From an uncultured Clostridia bacterium (GTDB lineage: Bacteria > Bacillota > Clostridia > Christensenellales > Christensenellaceae): DNA of 45,884 nt. The notes under the pieces were generated by a model. That model was not told where the DNA came from and ran no database searches. It worked only from the letters and a program-made list of their open reading frames with translations. The first letter of the stretch is position 1, and every line of letters begins with the position of its first letter. Shown here piece after piece: positions 39,958 through 45,884 of this stretch. The position numbers and the translations under genes are program-made. The stretch covers positions 1 through 45,884 of the forward strand of contig CALVMT010000024.1 in NCBI GenBank assembly GCA_944347775.1, read 5' to 3'.

Positions 39958-41829
39958 TTAGTTGTTATATTTTTTCTTCCCGTAAACCGCCATACTGCCT
40001 AAAGCAATCCCTGCTGCCAACATGAAGAAAATCCAAAGCGCAACATTGCTCTTGTCACCTGTCTGCGGGACATTGTCGTCTTTATCACTGTTGTCTGTAT
40101 CGGGAATAGTCTCGCCATCTTGCCCGCTCTGGCCAGAATCCTCCGGCGCATCACTGGCCTGTGTTTCACCGCATACACTGCACTTGCCATCCTGGTATTG
40201 ATGGGCAAGTTTGGGAATCACTTCTCCTTTTTCCAAAATCTCGCCGCAACCCGCGCAGACAATATCTCCGCTGTAACCCTGCTGCGTGCAGGTTGCCTCT
40301 TTCACATTCTGCCGTTGCTGCGCAGCTTCATGCACATGGGGCAGATAAGTTCCGTCTTCTTTCTGATCAAACTTAATCTCATCGGAGTTGCTCGTTATTG
40401 TGGGCGGCGGGACGCTGCCATCTGCGTTGGTATCCTGTGCATAGATCAAAGGCAGATCACTTCCGCTCTTATCTTCAAAGTTTAACAATGATCCCTGTTC
40501 AAAAGTAAGTGAAGCTTCACCGTTCTTATTGTCGACATAAATTCCATATTGAGTATTTTCACCGCTGATCACCGTAAAATCGCCCAAAATGCGCATTGTT
40601 GAACCGTCTATACTCAAAGGAGCTCCTTCAATGCCCGCTGCTTCGTGATCGAGCGTAATATCTTCAAGAATAATTCCGATAGATGCATGGGCATTCAATG
40701 TATTTTTGTTATTCTCGGTTGCTTTTAATTTTCCGTTGACAATTCTTATCCTGCTGGAATTCAATACCTGAACCAGGTTTTTTTCATTCTCATCACTGCC
40801 GGAAAACAACTCAGATGCCGTAATGGTTTTTCCGCCAAGATCCAGCGTAATATCCTGCTTAGCACTGACTTTCAGCATTTTTTCCAGCTCAATATGGTTG
40901 AGAAGTTTAATTGTCTGCTTTGCCTCTACCGCATACAGCGCTTCTTCAATACTGGTAAACAAAAGCCCTGTCGTCGTATTCTGCACAACAGCAGAGGAAG
41001 AGGTTGTTGTCGCCACCCATTTGCCCGTACTCATATCCGGCGTCATCGTTATGCCGTTACTCGACAGGTCATATAGCTCGTCTGGTCCGCCATTTGCCGA
41101 TGCGGGGCGCTCGGAATAAATATTCGTACTGCTGCCAAAACGATTGCCCGCACCAACGTTCAATCGGGAAGCAACTTCATATGCCGCACTTTGTTTATAC
41201 ATCATGCCAATATCTGCCCAAGCCGCATTTTCAATCGTGCTATTTGCTATGCTGACCTTTGGCGCGCTTGCCATACTGATCCCGCATTTTCCCGCGCCTG
41301 TTATATTAAGGCCCTGTATATCCATCTCGGTTACGCCATGAATATTAAGCGCATGCCCGTTTGTGCTCGAAAGCGTAACGTTGCTTATTTTTCCGTTTGT
41401 CACCATCGGAAGCTCTGTTTCCGTCCCAATTTTTGAAAATTTAAGCGCGCTGACATTACCGCTGGCTGCCGTGCTCAAAATCGTAAGATTTTTAATGGTT
41501 ACTCCATCTGCTGCAACCAGAACGCCCGCCTGAGCGGAAACGCTGTAGCTGCCTGCATTGATTACGGTTGCCGCCCCTGCACCTTGAATTGTCAGGCCGT
41601 TTGTCGTGATTCTGAACTGTTCATTTGCCGTAGCATTTACCACGCCTTCGCTTATGGAAATTGTATCGTTCGGCTGCGCCTGCGCAAGAGCATCCTGCAA
41701 TGTCGAAAATGTCCGTTCACCAATGGAAATGACTGCTTCTTCGCCTTCACCCGCCTGTGCAGCAAAAGGCAAAGCTATCGCCATAATCATAACTGCAATA
41801 AAAATCAAAAACCATGTCTTTTTCTGCAA
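39958..41829 (-). CDS. Cell-wall-anchored right-handed beta-helix surface protein
   Basis: About 623 aa. The start is TTG 41829, 7 bp after AAGGAGG; the in-frame ATG at 41847 would put that binding site inside the gene. Signal peptide MQKKTWFLIFIAVMIMAIAL to PFAAQA, then RTFSTLQDALAQAQPNDTI, the opening of pectate-lyase-like beta-helix repeats. A second repeat block begins FTSIEEALYAVEAKQTIKL. Near the C-terminus are two CxxC pairs, CAGCGE and CSVCGE, an acidic linker, then the sorting signal VPQTGD, a hydrophobic segment and YGKKKYNN. A sortase should anchor it to the wall. Probable role in adhesion or glycan binding; no catalytic residues identified. Confidence 0.85.
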   Translation of the reverse strand: MQKKTWFLIFIAVMIMAIALPFAAQAGEGEEAVISIGERTFSTLQDALAQAQPNDTISISEGVVNATANEQFRITTNGLTIQGAGAATVINAGSYSVSAQAGVLVAADGVTIKNLTILSTAASGNVSALKFSKIGTETELPMVTNGKISNVTLSSTNGHALNIHGVTEMDIQGLNITGAGKCGISMASAPKVSIANSTIENAAWADIGMMYKQSAAYEVASRLNVGAGNRFGSSTNIYSERPASANGGPDELYDLSSNGITMTPDMSTGKWVATTTSSSAVVQNTTTGLLFTSIEEALYAVEAKQTIKLLNHIELEKMLKVSAKQDITLDLGGKTITASELFSGSDENEKNLVQVLNSSRIRIVNGKLKATENNKNTLNAHASIGIILEDITLDHEAAGIEGAPLSIDGSTMRILGDFTVISGENTQYGIYVDNKNGEASLTFEQGSLLNFEDKSGSDLPLIYAQDTNADGSVPPPTITSNSDEIKFDQKEDGTYLPHVHEAAQQRQNVKEATCTQQGYSGDIVCAGCGEILEKGEVIPKLAHQYQDGKCSVCGETQASDAPEDSGQSGQDGETIPDTDNSDKDDNVPQTGDKSNVALWIFFMLAAGIALGSMAVYGKKKYNN

Positions 41830-41914
41830 AAAAATATCCTCCTTCATTTCTCTGAAAAACAGCCAAGACAATTGAAATGTTCGGCAACTTTTCATACGTA
41901 TCTTATCATGTATC

Positions 41915-41943
41915 ACAATAAGAAAACAATAATTTTTTGTCAA
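41915..41943 (-). promoter_or_regulatory. Promoter of the surface protein gene
   Basis: Minus strand: perfect TTGACA (41938-41943), 17-bp spacer, TATTGT (41915-41920), about 85 bp before the TTG start. Confidence 0.7.
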
Positions 41944-42017
41944 ATGGAAATAATTTTCAGAAATGGAATTCTTTGTTTATAAAAAAAAATTGTATTTGCA
42001 AGCATATCTATCTTAAT

Positions 42018-42046
42018 TTGACAAACGCTTTTTGCCGCATTAGAAT
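42018..42046 (+). promoter_or_regulatory. Promoter of the merR-type gene
   Basis: Perfect TTGACA (42018-42023), 17-bp spacer, TAGAAT (42041-42046). The spacer has ordinary length, unlike the 19-bp spacers of typical MerR-activated promoters. Confidence 0.75.
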
Positions 42047-42099
42047 AGAATTAAGTTTGTTTTAACCACAGTTTAAAAATCTGTAATCGGAGGATCATC

Positions 42100-42531
42100 A
42101 TGCTTTTTATCGGGGATATTGCCAAACAGACAGGATTATCCGTTTCGACATTGCGATATTATGAAAAAATGGGGCTGTTATCACCTGTTTGCCGTACGAA
42201 AGGAAACGTCCGCCAATACGATGATAAAGCATTGGAACGGCTCAATATGCTGGAGTGTCTGAAAAATACCGGCATGCTACTAAAAGATATCCGCCGCTTT
42301 TTTGCCTGGTGCGACGAGGGAGATTCAACGCTTTGTAAGCGCTATCAAATGCTTTTGGAGCGTAAAGCCCAAACGCAGCGACAAATTAGTCTCCTGCAAA
42401 AAGAACTTGCCAACATTGATTTTAAATGCGAATACTACCGCTTGGCCATGCAGTATGGTTCTGTCGATGCACCGCAGGTACGTAAACTGCAAAAAAAACG
42501 AGCGTGCGATGAGCAGTGTGCAGCGCAATGA
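42100..42531 (+). CDS. MerR-family transcriptional regulator
   Basis: 143 aa. The DNA-binding domain is complete: FIGDIAKQTGLSVSTLRYYEKMGLL, split here as helix-turn-helix (about 4-20) and RYYEKMGLL, then a wing with KGNVRQYDDKALERLNMLE. A dimerisation coiled coil follows (ERKAQTQRQISLLQKELANI). It ends with a Cys-containing tail, RACDEQCAAQ, but has no clear metal-ligand loop, so its signal is more likely a small molecule or stress. It is followed at once by a terminator and has no neighbour on its strand; the target is unknown. Confidence 0.9.
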   Translation: MLFIGDIAKQTGLSVSTLRYYEKMGLLSPVCRTKGNVRQYDDKALERLNMLECLKNTGMLLKDIRRFFAWCDEGDSTLCKRYQMLLERKAQTQRQISLLQKELANIDFKCEYYRLAMQYGSVDAPQVRKLQKKRACDEQCAAQ

Positions 42532-42542
42532 CAACGATGAAA

Positions 42543-42579
42543 AAATAAGGCGCATTTTACCTATGCGCCTTATTTTTTT
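42543..42579 (+). terminator. Terminator after merR-type gene
   Basis: AAATAAGGCGCAT / ATGCGCCTTATTT, a perfect 13-bp stem with a 7-nt loop, then T. Confidence 0.9.
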
Positions 42580-42608
42580 CTGTTTTACAAGCTTTGGCAA
42601 ATTTTGTT

Positions 42609-43226
42609 TTAATTTTTGCTACCTTCCAACCCAAAGCGCCTACATGCAATTTCATAGAGCAGATCTGCCGTCCCCTGCAGTCCAAAGAGGCTGCTGTCGA
42701 TCATCAGATGCTTGCCATGCCGGTCACCCCGGTTGCTGCCGGTTACATATTTATAATAATCATGCCGCTGACGGTCGATGCGTTTAACCGAACGCTCCGC
42801 CTGTTTTGCAGAAAAACCGTACAAATCCATAATTCGTTTAAGGCGGACTTCATAAGGTGCATAAATAAAAATATGTAGACCGCTTTCTTGGTCGCGTAAC
42901 ACATAGTCGGCACAGCGCCCGATGATAACACATGGCCCTTTTTCTGCCAACTGCCGAATTACGCGGCTTTGTACGGCAATCGTCGCATCCGCCTGTGCGG
43001 GTAATCCAAGCGAAATGCCTCCGCCGGCAAATCTTTTGCTTACTCCGGAATAGGCAATCTCGTCTGCCAGCGCAAGCTCTCCCGCAGGAACGCCCTCGTT
43101 TTCCGCAGTTTCTTCTATAATATTGCGGTCATAGCATTCTATCCCAAGCTTCCACGCCAATTCCCTGCCGATCTCTTTGCCTGAGCTTCCAAATTCGCGG
43201 CCGATTGTTATGACATAGTTTTTCAT
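42609..43226 (-). CDS. Cytidylate kinase-like protein
   Basis: 205 aa. The P-loop is ITIGREFGSSGKEIGRELA (about 6-24), and DRNIIEETAENEG follows where the nucleotide-monophosphate site lies. GPCVIIGRCADYVL and FIYAPYEVRLKRI are typical of the cytidylate-kinase-like family (distinct from true Cmk), often a stand-alone protein in Clostridia. It should phosphorylate a nucleoside monophosphate or similar small molecule; the substrate is not known. Start ATG 43226 has AAGGAAG and GGGAAA upstream. Monocistronic. Confidence 0.88.
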   Translation of the reverse strand: MKNYVITIGREFGSSGKEIGRELAWKLGIECYDRNIIEETAENEGVPAGELALADEIAYSGVSKRFAGGGISLGLPAQADATIAVQSRVIRQLAEKGPCVIIGRCADYVLRDQESGLHIFIYAPYEVRLKRIMDLYGFSAKQAERSVKRIDRQRHDYYKYVTGSNRGDRHGKHLMIDSSLFGLQGTADLLYEIACRRFGLEGSKN

Positions 43227-43392
43227 TTTCCCACTTCCTTACTGGTATTCTTTTTCCTTATATTTATTCTGCGTTTCTGTAAAAAAACCTTTTTTGTCGA
43301 TGCATCAAAAAGAATATATGTACAAACAATGCGATGAATATTTTTGTAATCATTGTCTCATTTTTGCATAATTTATTTTTTAATTTTTCATT

Positions 43393-43477
43393 TTTTTGCA
43401 ATATAATTTATTTATAATTCTTATTTTTTGCAATTAATTCTAAAATATATTGCAAAAATCTCTTGATTTTTTGCAAT
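43393..43477. repeat. Four copies of TTTTTGCAAT in an AT-rich intergenic region
   Basis: Copies at 43393-43402, 43425-43434 and 43468-43477 are direct; the copy at 43449-43458 is inverted (ATTGCAAAAA). A weaker form, TTTTTGCATA, lies near 43364. Direct copies are 32 and 43 bp apart, near whole helical turns. The last copy falls in the spacer of the promoter at 43463-43491, so the repeats may be operator sites. Confidence 0.65.
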
Positions 43478-43491
43478 TTTATGATTATATT
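43463..43491 (+). promoter_or_regulatory. Promoter of the candidate small RNA
   Basis: TTGATT (43463-43468), 17-bp spacer, TATATT (43486-43491). Its spacer contains one TTTTTGCAAT repeat. AT-rich context lowers certainty. Confidence 0.45.
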
Positions 43492-43497
43492 TATTTC

Positions 43498-43603
43498 ATC
43501 AGGAACAGCAATCCGCTGTTTTTATGGTCATGAAAATGACACACGATCCTCAATCACCAAAATACCCTTCGGCAATTTTTTCCGAAGGGTATTTTGGTTT
43601 TTT
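43498..43603 (+). ncRNA. Candidate small RNA of about 105 nt with three hairpins
   Basis: Between the promoter at 43463 and a very strong terminator, the region folds simply: AACAGC-AATCC-GCTGTT (43504-43520), GTCAT-GAAA-ATGAC (43527-43540), then the 16-bp terminator stem (43557-43597). It has no ribosome binding site plus start codon in good order. A separate promoter for the next gene lies downstream, so it is not simply a leader of that gene. This fills the middle of the 622-bp gap between 43227 and 43848; 43227-43360 shows only AT-rich sequence. Confidence 0.45.
43557..43603 (+). terminator. Very strong intrinsic terminator
   Basis: CCAAAATACCCTTCGG / CCGAAGGGTATTTTGG, a perfect 16-bp stem with a 9-nt loop, then six T (43598-43603). 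No recognised protein-coding gene lies upstream on this strand within 1 kb, so it implies an unannotated transcript. Confidence 0.9.
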
Positions 43604-43624
43604 CCCTTTTATGCGAGAAAAAAA

Positions 43625-43653
43625 TTGATTTTATGGGTAAAAAATTATATGAT
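43625..43653 (+). promoter_or_regulatory. Probable promoter of the lactonase-like gene
   Basis: TTGATT (43625-43630), 17-bp spacer, TATGAT (43648-43653). It leaves a leader of about 190 nt before the ATG at 43849, in which no clear structure was found. Confidence 0.5.
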
Positions 43654-43848
43654 ATCAATAGGATGGATGCTCCCGGGTGCGGTAAAATATCGCAATCAGG
43701 GAATATTCTTTACTTTAAAACAAAGCGATCCGTCTGGAAAAAAACACTTTTTGCTCGGGAAGAAAACTTTTCAAAAATCGTCACCTTGCGTTTTTGTCCT
43801 CTAAAATCCAAAACGACGCGCCTAAAACAGTGTCGAAGGAGAATTGCG

Positions 43849-44616
43849 ATGAAATTATTTGTTTTATATACCGGTTATTTAGAAACAGATTCCGGTGGCA
43901 TTATTGCCGGTAGCAGCGGGCAGATTCGTTTGCCCATCCTTTGTTTTCTTATCCAAACCGACCAACACAACGTCTTATTCGATACCGGGTGCCACCCCAA
44001 TGCAATGGCGGGGCGATGGTCGCCTAAAATTACAGGTTCCTTTCGTCTCGTGCAGCAACCGCAGGAACGCCTGGAAAATCAACTTGCATTGTGCGGTGTC
44101 TCCCCCGAACAGATTGATACAGTCGTGCTTTCGCATATGCATTTCGATCATACGGGTGGACTTTATCTGTTTCCCGAAGCAAAAGTCTATGCTCCTAAAG
44201 CCGATTTTACCGCAGCACAGGTGCGTGTGCGCATCAATCCCGATCCATTTACACACGGCGGTTATTGCAAGGCGGATCTCGATCAATCCGGTAATGTTTA
44301 TACTCTTTTGGATACCGACTTTTCCCTGTTGCCTGGCATCGACGTTGTTCAGCTTCCCGGGCATACTCCAGGACTTATGGGGCTTATTGTTCATTTAAAA
44401 AATCAGGTTATTTTGTTGCCGCAAGACTGTGTTTATACTTCTGCCAATTACGGTCCGCCTGTACGCAGAACAGGCAGTGCATTTTGCTGGACATCGTATC
44501 ATGCTTCAATTGAAAAACTGCGCCGTCTGCAACAGCAGACAGGAGGACGCATTATTTTTTCACACGACTTTACTGATTTTCTTTCTCTCAAAAGAGCACC
44601 GGAATTTTATCAATGA
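43849..44616 (+). CDS. Metallo-beta-lactamase-fold hydrolase, AHL-lactonase (AiiA)-like
   Basis: 255 aa from ATG 43849 behind AAGGAG; the longer frame from 43594 starts before the promoter. The zinc motif is SHMHFDHTGG (HxHxDH, about 101-110); further ligands are the His in FTHGGYC-LPGHTPG and the Asp in LLPQDCVYT, and a final His in FSHDF. The N-terminal LFDTGCHPNAMAGRW is shared with AiiA/AttM lactonases. It may open acyl-homoserine lactones or another lactone/ester; Clostridia do not themselves use AHL signals, so the natural substrate is uncertain. Confidence 0.85.
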   Translation: MKLFVLYTGYLETDSGGIIAGSSGQIRLPILCFLIQTDQHNVLFDTGCHPNAMAGRWSPKITGSFRLVQQPQERLENQLALCGVSPEQIDTVVLSHMHFDHTGGLYLFPEAKVYAPKADFTAAQVRVRINPDPFTHGGYCKADLDQSGNVYTLLDTDFSLLPGIDVVQLPGHTPGLMGLIVHLKNQVILLPQDCVYTSANYGPPVRRTGSAFCWTSYHASIEKLRRLQQQTGGRIIFSHDFTDFLSLKRAPEFYQ

Positions 44617-44643
44617 CTCTACCTTTTAACCCAGCACAGTCTC

Positions 44644-44668
44644 TCCGCACCGTTTACGGTGCGGTTTT
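44644..44668 (+). terminator. Terminator of the lactonase-like gene
   Basis: CCGCACCG-TTTA-CGGTGCGG, then five T. Confidence 0.92.
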
Positions 44669-44680
44669 TCCTTTCCCGCG

Positions 44681-44710
44681 CTTGCAATCCGCTGCTCTTT
44701 CATGCATAAT
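44681..44710 (+). promoter_or_regulatory. Probable promoter of metF
   Basis: TTGCAA (44681-44686), 18-bp spacer, CATAAT (44705-44710), 47 bp before the ATG at 44758. No S-box or T-box leader was seen. Confidence 0.5.
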
Positions 44711-44757
44711 AACATCATAAAACAATTTTTAGTTTAACAATTAAGGAGCCTTTCTCT

Positions 44758-45624
44758 ATGAAAATATCCCAACTGTTGGTGCAAAAAAAGCCAATGCTTT
44801 CCTTTGAGGTTTTTCCGCCGAAATCAACTTCACGATATTCTTCTACAATCGAAGCAGCGCAGGAAATTGCACTTTTAAAACCTCCCTTTATGAGCGTTAC
44901 CTACGGAGCTGGCGGAGGTACACGCACTTACAGCGCGTCTCTTGCCGCTGATTTACAGCGTAAAATGGGTGTCACAACGCTGGCACACATCACATGCGTA
45001 GGATCGGATCTCTCGGTGCTGGATACACAACTTTCTTTATTGCAGAAAAGTGGTATTCAGAACATCATGGCTTTGCGCGGTGATATTACGGAAAATTCTC
45101 CTGCACAGGATCAATGGGCGTTTACTCATGCCAATGAACTGATGATGTATATTCGCAGCAAATACGATTTCTGTATTGGTGGCGCCTGCTATCCCGAGAT
45201 GCATCCCGAAAGTCAGACCCAAAAACAGGATATCGAAAGTCTGCGCCGCAAGCAGGATTCTGGTTGCGATTTCCTGACGACACAGATGTTTTTTGACAAT
45301 AATATTCTCTATAATTTTCTTTATAAAATCCGCGAAGCCGGCGTAACTATTCCGATTATTGCAGGGATTATGCCTATTACCAATACCGCCCAAATCAAAC
45401 GGACAGTTAGCCTGTCCGGCACGCAGCTTCCCCGCCGCTTTATCCAGATTGCCGATTACTTTGGTTCTTCGCCAAAGGCTATGCGACAAGCCGGCATTGC
45501 CTATGCAACAGAACAGATTATTGATCTGTTTGCCAATGGCGTTTTCGCGGTACATGTATATTCTATGAACCAGCCTGATGTTGCACGCCGCATCCAGGCA
45601 AATTTATCTGATATTCTTTGCTAA
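44758..45624 (+). CDS. metF: Methylenetetrahydrofolate reductase
   Basis: 288 aa TIM-barrel flavoprotein that reduces 5,10-methylene-THF to 5-methyl-THF for methionine synthesis or one-carbon metabolism. Motifs: LSFEVFPPKS (about 14-23), MSVTYGAGGGTR (about 45-56), HITCVGSD, NIMALRGD (about 104-111), and ACYPEMHPES, then FLTTQMFFDN with the folate-binding residues and AGIMPI. AAGGAG precedes the ATG. Length fits the short bacterial type. No methionine synthase or acetogenesis gene is adjacent in this window. Confidence 0.95.
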   Translation: MKISQLLVQKKPMLSFEVFPPKSTSRYSSTIEAAQEIALLKPPFMSVTYGAGGGTRTYSASLAADLQRKMGVTTLAHITCVGSDLSVLDTQLSLLQKSGIQNIMALRGDITENSPAQDQWAFTHANELMMYIRSKYDFCIGGACYPEMHPESQTQKQDIESLRRKQDSGCDFLTTQMFFDNNILYNFLYKIREAGVTIPIIAGIMPITNTAQIKRTVSLSGTQLPRRFIQIADYFGSSPKAMRQAGIAYATEQIIDLFANGVFAVHVYSMNQPDVARRIQANLSDILC

Positions 45625-45706
45625 ATTAATAATTTAACTATCTAATCCTCAAAAACCACTGATTTTTCAAGGCTTCACGCCTGTTTTCCGTTCAAACCTT
45701 ATCTGT

Positions 45707-45746
45707 TTGCCCTTGTTTTTGCCCTTACGAGCCGAAACAAGGGCAA
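45707..45746. repeat. 12-bp inverted repeat next to the integrase gene
   Basis: TTGCCCTTGTTT (45707-45718) and AAACAAGGGCAA (45735-45746) form a perfect inverted repeat, with a further direct TTGCCCTT at 45719-45726. It lies between metF and the integrase 3' end and has no T-run. It may be the end of the element or arm-type sites for the integrase. Confidence 0.6.
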
Positions 45747-45750
45747 CATT

Positions 45751-45884
45751 TTATTCTCCGCCGACCACCTTATCCAGCAGCCTTGCGGAAGTGCGCTTCG
45801 CTTCCCTTGTAGAGTGAGCGTAGATGTTCATTGTGGTACTGACATCAGAGTGTCCGAGAAGTTCCTGCACATCTTTCGGCTTTG
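45751..45884 (-). CDS. Tyrosine-type site-specific integrase, C-terminal fragment
   Basis: The last 44 codons of a minus-strand gene that begins beyond the right edge. The peptide KPKDVQELLGHSDVSTTMN followed by IYAHSTREAKR holds the conserved LGH box (His of the catalytic set) and the nucleophile Tyr of phage/Tn916-type integrases. It ends DKVVGGE. An integrative element, prophage or conjugative transposon, therefore continues to the right, with its attachment site probably between 45625 and 45750. Confidence 0.9.
   Translation of the reverse strand, partial: KPKDVQELLGHSDVSTTMNIYAHSTREAKRTSARLLDKVVGGE

Noticed and set aside
43594-43848. Extended N-terminus of the lactonase-like protein
   Set aside because: The extension runs across a terminator end and a promoter and shows no family sequence; ATG 43849 has AAGGAG and fits AiiA-type starts.

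Overview
The window comes from a Gram-positive, spore-forming member of the Bacillota, most likely a gut-type Clostridia. The evidence is a T-box leader on valS, a GerA/SpoVAF-type spore germination gene, a cell-wall sorting signal of LPXTG type (VPQTG), consensus sigma-A promoters with 17-bp spacers, strong AAGGAGG ribosome binding sites, frequent TTG starts, and an ECF (energy-coupling factor) transporter with a fused double ATPase. Base composition is intermediate, with AT-rich intergenic regions. The species cannot be named from sequence alone.

Layout. 1-4150 (minus): an operon for a phosphoribosyltransferase, a double ECF ATPase, EcfT, a creatininase-family amidohydrolase and the start of an ECF substrate-binding subunit, behind a promoter and a leader of about 150 nt that can fold. 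4.2-10 kb: a HAD phosphatase, two YitT membrane proteins whose promoters are each followed by an intrinsic terminator before the gene, a FakA-C-terminus-like fragment, methylglyoxal synthase and a class I glutamine amidotransferase. 10-13.1 kb: larE-larB-larC for the nickel-pincer nucleotide cofactor, behind a leader with an apparent terminator/antiterminator switch. 13.3-17.7 kb: a membrane-anchored E2-like acyltransferase divergent from a MarR-YitT operon with twin operators, then an M24 peptidase and a flavin-reductase-like gene. 17.8-21.2 kb: a CsoR-controlled copper operon in which CopA and CopZ are fused in one frame. 21.2-22.8 kb: a four-gene phage-derived remnant. 22.9-28.1 kb: a pseudo-clostripain lipoprotein, a RidA-like protein, a DUF1846 protein and a cysteine synthase. 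28.1-34 kb: folC, valS with its T-box, pgsA and a ROK sugar kinase. 34-38.3 kb: a spore germination protein and feoA-feoB with a small Cys-rich partner. 38.3-45.6 kb: an EFR1 ferredoxin, pyrophosphatase, a wall-anchored beta-helix protein, a MerR regulator, a cytidylate-kinase-like protein, a probable small-RNA locus, an AHL-lactonase-like hydrolase and metF. At the right edge is the 3' end of a tyrosine integrase, so an integrative element begins there.

Most of the window is ordinary core and metabolic sequence. The least explained parts are regulatory: the lar leader switch, the YitT promoter-terminator leaders, the leader of the ECF/phosphoribosyltransferase operon, and a candidate small RNA at about 43.50-43.60 kb whose promoter lies among TTTTTGCAAT repeats. 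No tRNA, rRNA, CRISPR array or complete insertion sequence was seen. All family names come from reading motifs, not from database searches.
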